DNA from: Ruminococcus sp.
GTDB taxonomy: Bacteria; Bacillota; Clostridia; Oscillospirales; Ruminococcaceae
Reading direction: 5' to 3'
DNA: 64,000 nucleotides
Assembly: GCA_031262225.1 (NCBI GenBank)
Contig: JAISIC010000063.1
Location: 1 to 64,000 of the forward strand
Part shown: positions 35,211 to 45,953 of the stretch, one piece after another
Layout of the letters: each line of letters begins with the position of its first letter
How positions within the stretch are numbered: position 1 is the stretch's first letter
The notes under the pieces: model-generated
The model's database searches: none
The model's input: the letters and a program-made list of their open reading frames with translations, nothing else
Told to the model about the DNA's origin: nothing
Program-made: the position numbers and the translations under genes

Positions 35211-37004
35211 ATCAACAACATTCGTAACTTTTCCATAATCGCCCACATAGACCACGGAAAATCAACCCTTGCCGACCGTATTTTAGAGCTCACCGGCTCG
35301 GTCGAAAAACGGGATATGGAAGAACAACTCCTTGACAATATGGATATTGAACGTGAACGCGGTATTACCATTAAATCCCGTGCTGTTCGACTTTCCTATA
35401 AATCCTTAGCCGGCGAGGACCTCATCTATAACCTCATCGACACCCCCGGGCACGTCGATTTCAACTATGAGGTTTCGCGTTCCCTTGCCGCCTGCGAGGG
35501 GGCTGTGCTTGTCGTTGACGGTACGCAGGGAATTGAAGCACAAACCTTGGCTAATACCTACCTTGCTCTTGATAACGACCTTGAAATAATCCCGGTAATC
35601 AACAAAATCGACCTGCCCTCCTGCGACCCGGAACGTGCCGCTGCTGAAATCGAAAATGTCATCGGTATTCCTGCCGACGACGCACCGAAGATATCTGCTA
35701 AAACAGGTGAAAATATCGCCGACGTTTTGGAAGCGATCGCGAAAAAGTGCCCTCCGCCTATGGGTGACGAGTCTGCACCTTTTTGTGCTCTTATCTTCGA
35801 CTGTATCTATGACAGCTACAAGGGTGTTATAATCTTTGTGCGTGTCAAGGACGGCGTTATCAGACAGGGTGAAAGAATCCGCCTCATGAGCACCGAAGCA
35901 GAGTTTACCGTAACCGAAGCCGGGTATATGGGAGCTGAAGAGCTTTATAATGCCTCTGAGCTTCATGCCGGTGAAGTTGGTTATATCACCGCTTCCATCA
36001 AGTCGATTGCCGACACCAAAGTCGGCGACACCGTCACATCCGCCGCACGCTCGGCATCTACGCCCTTAGCAGGGTTTCGCGACGTTCACCCGATGGTTTT
36101 CTGCGGCATATACCCTGCCGACGGTGCACGTTATGGCGACCTTCGAGAAGCCCTCGAAAAGCTGAAACTCAATGATGCTTCGCTGACATTTGAGCCCGAA
36201 AATTCCACCGCTCTGGGCTTCGGCTTCCGCTGCGGCTTCTTGGGGCTTCTGCACACAGAAGTAATTCAAGAGCGTCTCGAACGCGAATTTAACCTTGACC
36301 TTGTGACTACCGCACCGTCGGTTATCTATAAGGTAACGCTCACCGACGGAACTGTTGAATATATCTACAACCCGTCCGAATACCCCGACCCTGCGATGGT
36401 GAGGTCTGCCGAAGAACCTATGACAAAATCGCACGTCTTCACCCCCTCCGAATATGTCGGGAGCATTATGGACCTCTGCCAGGAACGCCGCGGTATATTC
36501 ATCGACATGAAATATCTTGACGAATCGAGAGTGGAACTCACCTACGACCTGCCGCTCAATGAAATTATTTATGACTTTTTCGATGCTCTCAAATCCCGCA
36601 CTCGCGGTTATGCTTCCTTTGATTATGAACTGACAGGATATGTCGCAAGCAAGCTTGTAAAGCTTGATATACTCTTAAACGGCGACCAGATTGACGCACT
36701 TTCGATGATTCTTTTTGCAGACAACGCCTATGCTAAGGGACGAAAGATATGCGAAAAGCTCAAGGATAACATACCTCGTCAGCTCTTTGAAATCCCTATT
36801 CAGGCGGCAATCGGCGGGAAAATTATAGCACGAGAGACAGTCAAGGCAATGCGTAAAGACGTTTTGGCAAAATGTTACGGCGGCGACATAACCCGAAAGA
36901 AAAAGCTCCTTGAAAAGCAAAAAGAGGGCAAGAAGCGTATGAGGAAGTTAGGTTCTGTCGAGGTTCCCCAAGAAGCATTCATGGCGGTATTGAAATTAGA
37001 TTAA
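35211..37004 (+). CDS. lepA: Elongation factor 4 (LepA), non-canonical ATC start
   Basis: Ribosome-associated GTPase related to EF-G. Starting at ATC 35211 the protein is 597 residues, the normal LepA length, and reads (M)[23 protein letters not shown], matching the family from its first residue. G-domain motifs [17 protein letters not shown] and NKIDLP are intact. GAGGAG lies 6 bases upstream. The frame is open back to a stop at 35160 yet holds no ATG, GTG or TTG before 35316, which would delete the P-loop. Either ATC is the start or one base is wrong. Confidence 0.9.
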   Translation: MNNIRNFSIIAHIDHGKSTLADRILELTGSVEKRDMEEQLLDNMDIERERGITIKSRAVRLSYKSLAGEDLIYNLIDTPGHVDFNYEVSRSLAACEGAVLVVDGTQGIEAQTLANTYLALDNDLEIIPVINKIDLPSCDPERAAAEIENVIGIPADDAPKISAKTGENIADVLEAIAKKCPPPMGDESAPFCALIFDCIYDSYKGVIIFVRVKDGVIRQGERIRLMSTEAEFTVTEAGYMGAEELYNASELHAGEVGYITASIKSIADTKVGDTVTSAARSASTPLAGFRDVHPMVFCGIYPADGARYGDLREALEKLKLNDASLTFEPENSTALGFGFRCGFLGLLHTEVIQERLEREFNLDLVTTAPSVIYKVTLTDGTVEYIYNPSEYPDPAMVRSAEEPMTKSHVFTPSEYVGSIMDLCQERRGIFIDMKYLDESRVELTYDLPLNEIIYDFFDALKSRTRGYASFDYELTGYVASKLVKLDILLNGDQIDALSMILFADNAYAKGRKICEKLKDNIPRQLFEIPIQAAIGGKIIARETVKAMRKDVLAKCYGGDITRKKKLLEKQKEGKKRMRKLGSVEVPQEAFMAVLKLD

Positions 37005-37016
37005 TAATTAAAAGCC

Positions 37017-37049
37017 AAAAAAGCAGGACTGAAAATTTCCTGCTTTTTT
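37017..37049 (+). terminator. lepA terminator
   Basis: A perfect 12-bp stem AAAAAAGCAGGA / TCCTGCTTTTTT (37017-37028 with 37038-37049) and a 9-base loop, ending in T6. Confidence 0.9.
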
Positions 37050-37062
37050 AACATATTTACTA

Positions 37063-37091
37063 TTGATTTTTCACCGAAATTATAGTATAAT
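37063..37091 (+). promoter_or_regulatory. Plus-strand promoter facing the minus-strand membrane gene
   Basis: TTGATT (37063-37068), a 17-base spacer and TATAAT (37086-37091), just past the lepA terminator. The next 580 bases on the plus strand carry no gene, so its RNA is antisense to the membrane gene 37104-37670 and could continue into ymfF at 37738. Confidence 0.7.
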
Positions 37092-37103
37092 AGTATAGTC
37101 GGT

Positions 37104-37670
37104 TTACTTATTTTTAAGAAATGTCGGCTTAAACCACTTCAAATAGCTTTCAAGGATTGCACCGAGGGTGTAGTCATAAAGAAGGAAAAATATGTTAGCG
37201 ATTATCCAGAGTATCGGGATAACATAGTTTCCCAAAAAGTCGAAATCTTCAAACAGATTGTTAATATCAAAGATATAGATGGTGACAGTCACAGCCGTTA
37301 TAATGATGATATTGAAGGCTAAAATCTTTGCCGCTATTTGAAATATTTTACCGTGAATGCCTTCAAATATAAATTTGAGTATCGGATAACTGCCGAAAAA
37401 CACAGCAAAATAAACAGATGAATCCTTGTTCGGCGTAATGAAAAAGGAAAGAATTGACACCGCTGCATAGGTTAAGACAGCCCACTTTACACCGAGCTCA
37501 TCAAGCACCACATATACAAGCAGTCCCGCATAGAGCGGCAACGCCATTCCGAGCGGAGTGAAAACGCCGGTCAAAAACATCAAAAGAAGGCATAACGATG
37601 TGATTACGCCGGAAAGCGATATTTTATAGCTTGTTTTATAAACCGGGCGAACTGCAATGCTTTCTCTCAT
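37104..37670 (-). CDS. Uncharacterised integral membrane protein, probably leaderless
   Basis: 188 residues with about five or six hydrophobic segments after a short basic N-terminus; no family recognised with confidence, and a transporter-component-like (ECF S-type) topology is only a guess. An excellent promoter ends at 37677, so transcription should start at about 37670, the A of ATG (MRESIAVRP). A second ATG at 37676 directly abuts the -10 box and would lie upstream of the predicted transcript. No ribosome site is seen. Longer readings to 37760 cross the promoter. Confidence 0.75.
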   Translation of the reverse strand: MRESIAVRPVYKTSYKISLSGVITSLCLLLMFLTGVFTPLGMALPLYAGLLVYVVLDELGVKWAVLTYAAVSILSFFITPNKDSSVYFAVFFGSYPILKFIFEGIHGKIFQIAAKILAFNIIIITAVTVTIYIFDINNLFEDFDFLGNYVIPILWIIANIFFLLYDYTLGAILESYLKWFKPTFLKNK

Positions 37671-37676
37671 GCTCAT

Positions 37677-37705
37677 AGTATACCATGTTTCTTGCATTTT
37701 GTCAA
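37677..37705 (-). promoter_or_regulatory. Strong sigma-A promoter of the membrane-protein gene
   Basis: Minus-strand TTGACA (37700-37705), exactly 17 bases, then TATACT (37677-37682). The predicted start of transcription coincides with the start codon, implying a leaderless message. Confidence 0.85.
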
Positions 37706-37737
37706 TAACTCTTATAAATACAAAAGGGGAAAATATT

Positions 37738-39021
37738 TTGTCTGTTTCATATGAACGCATTGAAATTTCGAATGGAATTTATTTCAACAGCCTGCAAAAC
37801 GCACCGCTCAAAACAAACAGCATGACTATTCACTTAACAGCACCTTTGCAGTCGGAAACTGCGGCGAAGACTGCTGTACTGCCCTTCTACCTAAGCGATA
37901 CCAACAACACATACCGCACCGAAAAAGCATTAGCTTTAAAACTTCAGCAACTTTACGGTGCGAATTTGGGCGACGGCACATTAAAACTCGGAGATTCCCA
38001 GAATATCCAGCTTGCCGCTTCCTGTATCAACAACAAATATGCCTTTGACAATGAGGATGTGACAGGAGAGCTCGGGAAAATTTTATTTGACTGTCTTCTA
38101 AACCCATATGTGGTTGAAGAAGCGTTTGAAGAGAAGATCTTCGGGCTGAAAAAGCGCGAGCTTGAAGACTCGATTCTTTCCGAAATAAACGACAAACGCC
38201 CCTATGCTTTCAAACGTGCCGGAAAAGTTATCTTTGAGGGCGAACCCGCCGCAATTTCAAATCAGGGCGAACTCCCCGACGCACAGGCTCTAAACGCCCG
38301 CGATGCCTATTCTCATTATCTGAAAAAAATATCCGAATCGGCGATTGAAATTTCCTTTGCAGGACAGTCGGAAGATGATGCAAAAAGGGTTCTTGAAACT
38401 ATTGTCAAACCTGCATTTTCAAGTCTTTCGCGAAGCTATAAAGAGTTTACTAAATTCAAGAAATCACCGCTCAAACCCGAACCGAAACGCGTAGTCGAGT
38501 ATCTTGACATAGCCCAGTCAAAGATGGTAATGGCGTTTAAACACAAAACTAATGAAAAGATACCGTCCCATGTTATGTCGCTTCTCAATGCCGTGATCGG
38601 TGCAACGCCGTCCTCAAAGCTCTTTATGAACGTTCGCGAAAAGCTGTCGCTCTGCTACTATTGCAGTTCCACATATAACGATTTCAAAGGCTGCCTTGCG
38701 ATTGACAGCGGCGTTGAGGGTAAGAATGCAGCACGTGCAGAAGAAGAGATAATCCGCCAGATATCGCTTACCAAAAAGGGTGAAATTTCATCTGATGAGA
38801 TTGATAACGCGAAGCGTCAGATTATAAACTCGGCAAGAACAATTAATGACAGCCCCTCGGCAATGATTTCATGGTATTTCACAAAAAATTTTGCAAACGA
38901 GATTGAGTCGCCCGAAGAACGTATAATAAAAATTCAGTCGGTGAATAAAACTGACCTCGTCAATGCCGCAAACACCCTTGAACTCGACAGCGTATACCTT
39001 TTGACAAAGGAGGAGAAGTGA
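37738..39021 (+). CDS. ymfF: M16-family peptidase homologue without zinc motif (YmfF-like)
   Basis: 427 residues of the M16 (insulinase/processing peptidase) fold, lacking HxxEH, as expected for the non-catalytic partner of an M16 pair. In Bacillus relatives the YmfF/YmfH pair is annotated in connection with EF-P modification; a direct role here is inference. The start is TTG 37738 (SVSYERIEISNG) behind AAGGGGA. An upstream ATG at 37657 would read through the opposing promoter and is rejected. Confidence 0.85.
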   Translation: MSVSYERIEISNGIYFNSLQNAPLKTNSMTIHLTAPLQSETAAKTAVLPFYLSDTNNTYRTEKALALKLQQLYGANLGDGTLKLGDSQNIQLAASCINNKYAFDNEDVTGELGKILFDCLLNPYVVEEAFEEKIFGLKKRELEDSILSEINDKRPYAFKRAGKVIFEGEPAAISNQGELPDAQALNARDAYSHYLKKISESAIEISFAGQSEDDAKRVLETIVKPAFSSLSRSYKEFTKFKKSPLKPEPKRVVEYLDIAQSKMVMAFKHKTNEKIPSHVMSLLNAVIGATPSSKLFMNVREKLSLCYYCSSTYNDFKGCLAIDSGVEGKNAARAEEEIIRQISLTKKGEISSDEIDNAKRQIINSARTINDSPSAMISWYFTKNFANEIESPEERIIKIQSVNKTDLVNAANTLELDSVYLLTKEEK

Positions 39022-40298
39022 TGAGACAGGTTATAGAGAACCGACGTACAAACGAAAGTTATATAAAAATAACCCACGATTCGGGGCTTGATATATATAT
39101 CAAACCGATGGAAAACTACTCCTCTGCATATGCTCTTTTCGGAACAAAATATGGCTCGATAAATAACCGCTTCAAGACCGACGACGACCCCGATTTTGTG
39201 GATGTTCCCGACGGAATTGCACACTATCTTGAGCACAAACTCTTTGAAAATGAAGACTGCGACGCCTTTGCAAGATATGCCAAAACAGGTGCTTCCGCAA
39301 ACGCTTACACCTCCTTCGATCGCACCGCCTACCTATTTTCCGCCGCCGAAAATATCTACGACAGCCTTGAAATTCTGCTGGATTTTGTGCAGGACCCTTA
39401 TTTCACCGTAGAGACTGTTGCAAAGGAACAGGGCATTATCGGGCAGGAAATCCGTATGTATGACGACGACCCGAACTGGCGTGTGATATTCAATATGCTC
39501 AAATGCCTGTATCACAACCACCCCGTGAAGATCGATATTGCCGGAACGGTTGAGTCGATTGCAAAGATCACCCCCGAGCTTCTCTACAAATGTTATGGAG
39601 CGTTTTATAACCTCAACAACATGGTGCTTTCCATCGCGGGAAACGTTGACGAAGAAAAGGTGATAGCAGTCTGCGATAAGTATCTAAAGAAAAACGTTGA
39701 CAAAAAGCTTACAACCTCTTTTGCCCCCGAGCCGACGGCGATAGTTTCCGCAGATATCGAAATGACCTCCGAAGTATCAATCCCGATGTTCAATTTAGGG
39801 TACAAGGCAGAGCCCGAATACGGTTACGCAAAGCTTAAGGCAGAAGCGGAGACAAATATCATCTTGGAGCTCCTTTGCGGTTCGTCCTCCGACCTGTATG
39901 AAAAGATGTATAATTCGGAGCTTATCAATTCGCAGTTTTCAACCGAAGTTTTCGACGGACCGGGATATTTTTGTTCCATAATCGGCGGCGAATCAAGAAA
40001 CCCCAACGCCGTTCGCGATATGATTAACGCCGAGATAGCAAGGGCTTTGACAGAAGGATTTGACATGACTGCGTTTGAAGCATCAAAAAAGGCTTACTAC
40101 GGTTCACTTATATGGGACCTTAACCGTGCTGAAAGCTACGCTTCAAATATGCTCGTGAGTGCTTTCGACGGGCTCACAGCCTTCGACCTCATCGACCTTG
40201 TTGCCGGTATCACAATTGATGATATCAAAAAGCGGCTTGAAAGACAGTTTGATCCCGAAAAATGTGCATTATCGGTTGTAAACCCTATATCATCCTAA
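39021..40298 (+). CDS. ymfH: M16-family zinc peptidase (YmfH-like)
   Basis: 425 residues with the inverted zinc motif HYLEH (in GIAHYLEHKLFEN), and the M16 follow-on ANAYTSFDRTAYLF. It forms the catalytic half of a heterodimer with the preceding gene by family analogy. The ATG shares a base with the ymfF stop (TGATG) and follows AGGAGG; a GTG at 39018 is an alternative. Lgt follows after 21 bases. Confidence 0.88.
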   Translation: MRQVIENRRTNESYIKITHDSGLDIYIKPMENYSSAYALFGTKYGSINNRFKTDDDPDFVDVPDGIAHYLEHKLFENEDCDAFARYAKTGASANAYTSFDRTAYLFSAAENIYDSLEILLDFVQDPYFTVETVAKEQGIIGQEIRMYDDDPNWRVIFNMLKCLYHNHPVKIDIAGTVESIAKITPELLYKCYGAFYNLNNMVLSIAGNVDEEKVIAVCDKYLKKNVDKKLTTSFAPEPTAIVSADIEMTSEVSIPMFNLGYKAEPEYGYAKLKAEAETNIILELLCGSSSDLYEKMYNSELINSQFSTEVFDGPGYFCSIIGGESRNPNAVRDMINAEIARALTEGFDMTAFEASKKAYYGSLIWDLNRAESYASNMLVSAFDGLTAFDLIDLVAGITIDDIKKRLERQFDPEKCALSVVNPISS

Positions 40299-40319
40299 AC
40301 TACAGATTTGGAGTAACTT

Positions 40320-41369
40320 ATGAATTTAAATGAAATTGCTTTCCCGAAACTCGGATGGGAATTTACAGTAAGCCCCGATGCACTTGTAATCGGCGGATTC
40401 GCAATAAAGTGGTACGCGATTTGTATCGCTGTCGGCGTGATTTTGGCTTATATCTATGCTATACCGCGTCTCAAAAAGAACGGACTTGACGACGACAAAG
40501 CCTTCAACTGCGTTTTTTTAGGCTTCATCGGTGCGATAATCGGTGCAAGAGCTTACTATGTTTTGATGACACTTAATGTCTATAACTGGGATTTTCTTTC
40601 GATAATCAATATTCGTGACGGCGGGCTTGCCATATACGGCGGGATTATCGGTGCGATTCTCTTTGCTTTTGTTGCATCGCGTATCTGGAAGGTTCGCTTT
40701 ATTCCGCTTCTTGATGTCGCCGCTCCGTCATTTCTCATAGGACAGGCAATAGGGCGTTGGGGGAATTTTTTCAACCAAGAAGCTTTCGGCTCAAACACCG
40801 AACTGCCATGGGGTATGACAGGCGGGCGTATTCAAAGCTACCTTGCACAGAATGTCATTAATATCTACACCGACACGGGTGTTGTTGTCGATCCCATGCT
40901 TCCCGTTCACCCCTGCTTTCTTTATGAAAGTTTATGGTGTATAGCAGGATTTTTACTTATACATTTTTTCTACTCAAAGATTCGCACCTTCGACGGAGAG
41001 TTAATCTTAGTCTACGCTGCTTGGTACGGTTTCGGCAGAGCCGCAATCGAAAGTTTCAGAACCGACAGCCTCATGATAGGAAATATCCGCGTTTCACAGC
41101 TTTTAGGTGTTATCACAGCCGTTATCGCGGTAGGGTTAATAGTGTATCTTTCAATCCGCACTAAGAAGAAAAATATCCCGCTTTATAAAGATACCGAAGA
41201 AGCTGCCGCAGTTATCGCTGCTGTCGCAGCTCGTGAAAAAGAATATGCAGACAAAAAGGCGGAAAAAGCAGCTGAAAAAGCGGCAAAAAAAGCCGAAAAG
41301 AGCCGCGAACTCGAAAGGGATTTGAAACCGGATGAAAAGCTCATTGATGATGATGAATCGGAGGAATAA
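40320..41369 (+). CDS. lgt: Prolipoprotein diacylglyceryl transferase
   Basis: Membrane enzyme that attaches diacylglycerol to the lipobox cysteine of prelipoproteins. 349 residues with seven or so membrane segments and the signature [16 protein letters not shown]-terminal cytosolic extension of about 65 residues, very rich in Lys, Ala and Glu and likely helical, is longer than in most Lgt proteins. It lies 2 bases ahead of folD. Confidence 0.94.
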   Translation: MNLNEIAFPKLGWEFTVSPDALVIGGFAIKWYAICIAVGVILAYIYAIPRLKKNGLDDDKAFNCVFLGFIGAIIGARAYYVLMTLNVYNWDFLSIINIRDGGLAIYGGIIGAILFAFVASRIWKVRFIPLLDVAAPSFLIGQAIGRWGNFFNQEAFGSNTELPWGMTGGRIQSYLAQNVINIYTDTGVVVDPMLPVHPCFLYESLWCIAGFLLIHFFYSKIRTFDGELILVYAAWYGFGRAAIESFRTDSLMIGNIRVSQLLGVITAVIAVGLIVYLSIRTKKKNIPLYKDTEEAAAVIAAVAAREKEYADKKAEKAAEKAAKKAEKSRELERDLKPDEKLIDDDESEE

Positions 41370-41371
41370 TC

Positions 41372-42226
41372 ATGTCTGCTAAAATTATCAGCGGAAAAGA
41401 AGTAAGTGCTCAGGTCAAAGAACGGGTCAAGGCAGAAGCTGATATTTTCACCGCGAAAACAGGTATAGTACCCGGGCTTGCGGTAATAATCGTGGGCGAA
41501 GACCCCGCTTCGCAGATATATGTTCGCAACAAACATAAAAGCTGTGCGGAGATGGGTTTCAAGAGCTTCCAATACGCACTCCCCGAAACGACTTCCGAAT
41601 CAGAGCTTTTAGAGCTGATAGACAAGCTTAATAACGACAAAGACGTTCACGGAATACTTGTTCAGATGCCGCTTCCTAAGGGTATTAACGAAAATGCCGT
41701 TATAAATGCAATTAATCCGAAAAAGGATGTCGATGCTTTCCACCCCGAAAACGTCGGGCATATCATGATCGGTGATTACAGCTTCCTTCCCGGGACACCT
41801 GCCGGGGTTATGGAGCTTTTGGCCTCCGAAAATATTGACATATCCGGGAAAAAATGCGTCGTGATCGGGCGGAGCAATATCGTCGGGAAGCCGATGGCAA
41901 TGCTTCTTCTCCACAAGCACGGAACGGTGACAATATGCCATTCACGAACCAAAGATCTGCCGTCTATAACACGCGAAGCCGATATCTTAGTTGCGGCGAT
42001 CGGTAAGCTCGGCTTTGTCACCGCCGACATGGTCAAAGAGGGTGCAGTGGTGATTGATGTTGGCATAAACCGCACCCCGGAAGGCAAGGTTCGCGGTGAT
42101 GTTGACTATGAAGCTGTCGCGGGGAAAGCAGGGTACATAACCCCTGTCCCCGGCGGCGTCGGTCCTATGACCATCGCAATGCTTATGCAAAACACTTTGA
42201 CAGCCGCAAAACTGTCAATAGAATAA
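41372..42226 (+). CDS. folD: Methylenetetrahydrofolate dehydrogenase/cyclohydrolase
   Basis: Bifunctional NADP-dependent enzyme interconverting methylene- and formyl-tetrahydrofolate. 284 residues: the [14 protein letters not shown] substrate segment with its catalytic lysine, the [16 protein letters not shown] cofactor loop and the [18 protein letters not shown] signature. Last gene of the ymfF-ymfH-lgt-folD unit, followed by a terminator. Confidence 0.96.
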   Translation: MSAKIISGKEVSAQVKERVKAEADIFTAKTGIVPGLAVIIVGEDPASQIYVRNKHKSCAEMGFKSFQYALPETTSESELLELIDKLNNDKDVHGILVQMPLPKGINENAVINAINPKKDVDAFHPENVGHIMIGDYSFLPGTPAGVMELLASENIDISGKKCVVIGRSNIVGKPMAMLLLHKHGTVTICHSRTKDLPSITREADILVAAIGKLGFVTADMVKEGAVVIDVGINRTPEGKVRGDVDYEAVAGKAGYITPVPGGVGPMTIAMLMQNTLTAAKLSIE

Positions 42227-42234
42227 AATCAAAA

Positions 42235-42266
42235 CAGGCGAGGATTTCCCCGCCTGCTTCTTTTTT
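42235..42266 (+). terminator. folD terminator
   Basis: CAGGCG (42235-42240) pairs with CGCCTG (42251-42256), the stem continuing inward with one mismatch, then CTTCTTTTTT. An A-rich left flank may let it also stop gdhA transcripts on minus. Confidence 0.8.
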
Positions 42267-42278
42267 ATGATACTTGGA

Positions 42279-43691
<1,413 letters not shown>

Positions 43692-43763
43692 TTAGCACAT
43701 CCGAGCGGAATTTGCAAGTATTTTTTGCAATATTTCAAAAATAATTTTCATTTTTTCAAAAAG

Positions 43764-45446
43764 CTACAGATTCACCGAATTATTCACCGCCGAAACGAGT
43801 GCCGCAACCGAGGCATCGATGATATCGGGGAGCACGCCCACACCCCAGTACTGCACACCGCCCGATTCGATGCAGACATAGGCAGCAGCAAGTGAGCTTG
43901 ATCCTTTAGTCAAAGCGTGTTCGGAATAGAACGTCAGACTGTAGTCAAGCTTTAAAGCATCTTTAACCGCCTGTGAAACCGCATCGAGACGACCTGTTCC
44001 GAGTGCTTCGCGGGTTATAATCCTTTTGCCTCCCGGCGTATTATTCCCGGTTTCAACAGTCACGAGTGCTTTTTTGCCGTCCATCTGAATATAATGCACC
44101 TCGGTTATGTCAAAATATGTCTTCTTGTTTACATAGCTGTCGTTGAAAATCCGCATAACTTCGTCGGGGGGAAGCTCCCTTTTGCCCATGTCAGACCAGT
44201 TTTTCATCAGGCTTCCCACAGCATCCCGCATTTCAAGAGGGATATTATAACCGAAATTTGCACGAAGAATATACCCGACGCCGCCGCGACCCGACTGGCT
44301 GTTAATGCGGATTACATCGGCGTTATATTCACGCCCCAAGTCATGCGGGTCAATGGCAAGATACGGAACATTCCAAACGCTGTCGGGGTTATCTTCGCGA
44401 TATTTCATACCCTTTGCGATTGCATCTTGATGAGAACCCGAAAATGCCGCAAAAACCAAAGCTCCGCTGTAGGGCTGGCGTTCGTTGATATTCATTCGTG
44501 TGAGGCGGCAGTATCTGTCTGCAATATCGGGGAGATTTGAAAAGTTTAGTCCTGTTTTCACCCCATGCGTATACATATTCATTGCAAGGGTGATTATATC
44601 GACATTCCCCGTCCGTTCACCATTCCCGAAAAGAGTACCCTCGATTCGATCCGCTCCTGCCAAAAGCCCGAGCTCTGAATCGGCAACCCCCGTTCCCCTG
44701 TCGTTATGGGGGTGAAGGGAGAGTATCAAATTTTCGCGATTTTTAAGATGCTTGCACATATATTCAACCTGACAGGCGTAGATATGCGGCAAACTTTCCT
44801 CAACGGTGACGGGAAGATTAATAATCAGTTTACGTTTTTCTGTCGGTTTAAGCTCGTCTATAACGGCGTTGCAGACCTGCAAAGCAAACTCCGGCTCTGT
44901 TCCCGTAAAGCTTTCGGGTGAATATTCAAAACGCAGATTCATTTCGGGGTTTTGGGACAAAAGCTCGTCCGAAAATGTAATTAACTGCTTCGCTCCGTCA
45001 AGAGCAATTGAAGTTATTTCCTCGCGTGATTTTTTGAAAACCTGTTCACGCTGGGCGACGGAGGTTGAATTATAAAGATGAACGATAACATTTTTCATCC
45101 CTGAAATCGCTTCAAATGTGCGGCTTATGATATGTTCGCGGGCTTGGGTCAAAACCTGCACTGTGACGTCGTCAGGAATGAGATTTTCCGATACAAGAGC
45201 TCTTGCAAAATCAAATTCCGTCTGTGAAGCCGCAGGAAAACCGATTTCAATCTCTTTAAAACCGATCTCTACAAGCATTTTAAAATATTCGATTTTTTCT
45301 TCTGTAGACATGGGCACAACAAGGGCTTGGTTGCCGTCACGCAGGTCAACAGAGCACCATATCGGTGCTTTTTCTATACCTTCTTTTTTAACCCATTCAA
45401 AGCACTCTTCGGGGGGAACGAAAAATCTTTTTTTATACTTATCCAC
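43764..45446 (-). CDS. leuA: 2-isopropylmalate synthase
   Basis: Condenses acetyl-CoA with 2-oxoisovalerate, the first committed leucine step. 560 residues, the long type starting FVPPEECFEWVKKEGIEKAPIWCSVDLRDGNQAL; the C-terminal ~130 residues form the allosteric leucine-binding domain. leuB, leuC and leuD are not nearby, so this is an isolated copy. The start is GTG 45446 behind GGAG. No T-box leader is present; instead a small terminator separates it from the divIC-like gene. Confidence 0.93.
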   Translation of the reverse strand: MDKYKKRFFVPPEECFEWVKKEGIEKAPIWCSVDLRDGNQALVVPMSTEEKIEYFKMLVEIGFKEIEIGFPAASQTEFDFARALVSENLIPDDVTVQVLTQAREHIISRTFEAISGMKNVIVHLYNSTSVAQREQVFKKSREEITSIALDGAKQLITFSDELLSQNPEMNLRFEYSPESFTGTEPEFALQVCNAVIDELKPTEKRKLIINLPVTVEESLPHIYACQVEYMCKHLKNRENLILSLHPHNDRGTGVADSELGLLAGADRIEGTLFGNGERTGNVDIITLAMNMYTHGVKTGLNFSNLPDIADRYCRLTRMNINERQPYSGALVFAAFSGSHQDAIAKGMKYREDNPDSVWNVPYLAIDPHDLGREYNADVIRINSQSGRGGVGYILRANFGYNIPLEMRDAVGSLMKNWSDMGKRELPPDEVMRIFNDSYVNKKTYFDITEVHYIQMDGKKALVTVETGNNTPGGKRIITREALGTGRLDAVSQAVKDALKLDYSLTFYSEHALTKGSSSLAAAYVCIESGGVQYWGVGVLPDIIDASVAALVSAVNNSVNL

Positions 45447-45473
45447 AAATAAAAACTCCGTAAAAATAACTAA

Positions 45474-45491
45474 AGGGCGTTAAAACGCCCT
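45474..45491 (-). terminator. Palindromic terminator between the divIC-like gene and leuA
   Basis: AGGGCGTTAAAACGCCCT is a perfect 8-bp stem with AA loop. On minus it is followed by TTAGTTATTTTT, an interrupted T-tract, so termination may be partial. Confidence 0.65.
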
Positions 45492-45526
45492 GCGACTAAA
45501 CGCCACGATGAATAAATTTTCTTACA

Positions 45527-45859
45527 TCAGCCGTTTGAATCGTAAAAACGCCGCTCGTTGGGGTACGCATAGCCCAAAACCTCACCGGCAATACGCTCGA
45601 TATAAGCACGCTTGTCCGTCTCGTTCAAGATACTCAGGTATTCGCTGTTTAGCTTTTCATATTCGCGAGTTTCAATAATAAGCTCTTCAAGCTCAATTCT
45701 TTTCTCTTCAATTTCAGCCTGACGAACGACAAAAACACCTATTGAAAATACCGCAATCGATAGGGTGGTAAAGAGTATGAGCGAATTTAAGATAAAACCG
45801 TTTTTATGTTTTATCGGCTTCGCGCGTTTGGGCTTTTCCGTTTTACGCGTCTTGCTCAT
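45527..45859 (-). CDS. divIC: Septum-formation initiator (DivIC/FtsB-like)
   Basis: 110 residues: basic cytosolic N-terminus, one membrane segment (about 24-46) and an extracellular coiled coil (about 47-75), the DivIC/FtsB plan. It would join FtsL and FtsQ/DivIB at the division site. Placement after yabP-yabQ matches the Bacillus order yabP-yabQ-divIC. AGGAG precedes the ATG. Unlike yabPQ it has its own near-perfect promoter with a surrounding dyad. Confidence 0.85.
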   Translation of the reverse strand: MSKTRKTEKPKRAKPIKHKNGFILNSLILFTTLSIAVFSIGVFVVRQAEIEEKRIELEELIIETREYEKLNSEYLSILNETDKRAYIERIAGEVLGYAYPNERRFYDSNG

Positions 45860-45908
45860 TTTCTAACTCCTGCTTTTTATTAAAAAGCTTTTATCGTCAG
45901 GGGGCAAT

Positions 45909-45950
45909 TTGACATATTACCATTATAAACGTTTGAAAACAATATGTCAA
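45909..45950. promoter_or_regulatory. 10-bp perfect dyad embracing the divIC promoter
   Basis: TTGACATATT (45909-45918) and its exact complement (45941-45950), 22 bases apart; arm centres are 32 bp apart, about three helical turns. One arm contains the -35 hexamer of the promoter, and the other lies at the predicted transcription start. Looks like a repressor operator; regulator unknown. Confidence 0.65.
45922..45950 (-). promoter_or_regulatory. divIC promoter, perfect consensus
   Basis: Minus-strand TTGACA (45945-45950), 17 bases, TATAAT (45922-45927). This is the only promoter here with both hexamers perfect. The start should be near 45915, giving a leader of about 56 bases. Confidence 0.9.
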
Positions 45951-45953
45951 TCG

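Noticed and set aside
35316..37004. lepA starting at the first ATG (35316)
   Set aside because: It removes about 35 residues including the GTPase P-loop and has no ribosome site; homology continues upstream to 35211.
45447..45526. T-box leader for leuA (also considered before alaS, asnS and proB)
   Set aside because: No T-box-like leader is visible and the gaps are too short (80, 23, overlap and 4 bases).
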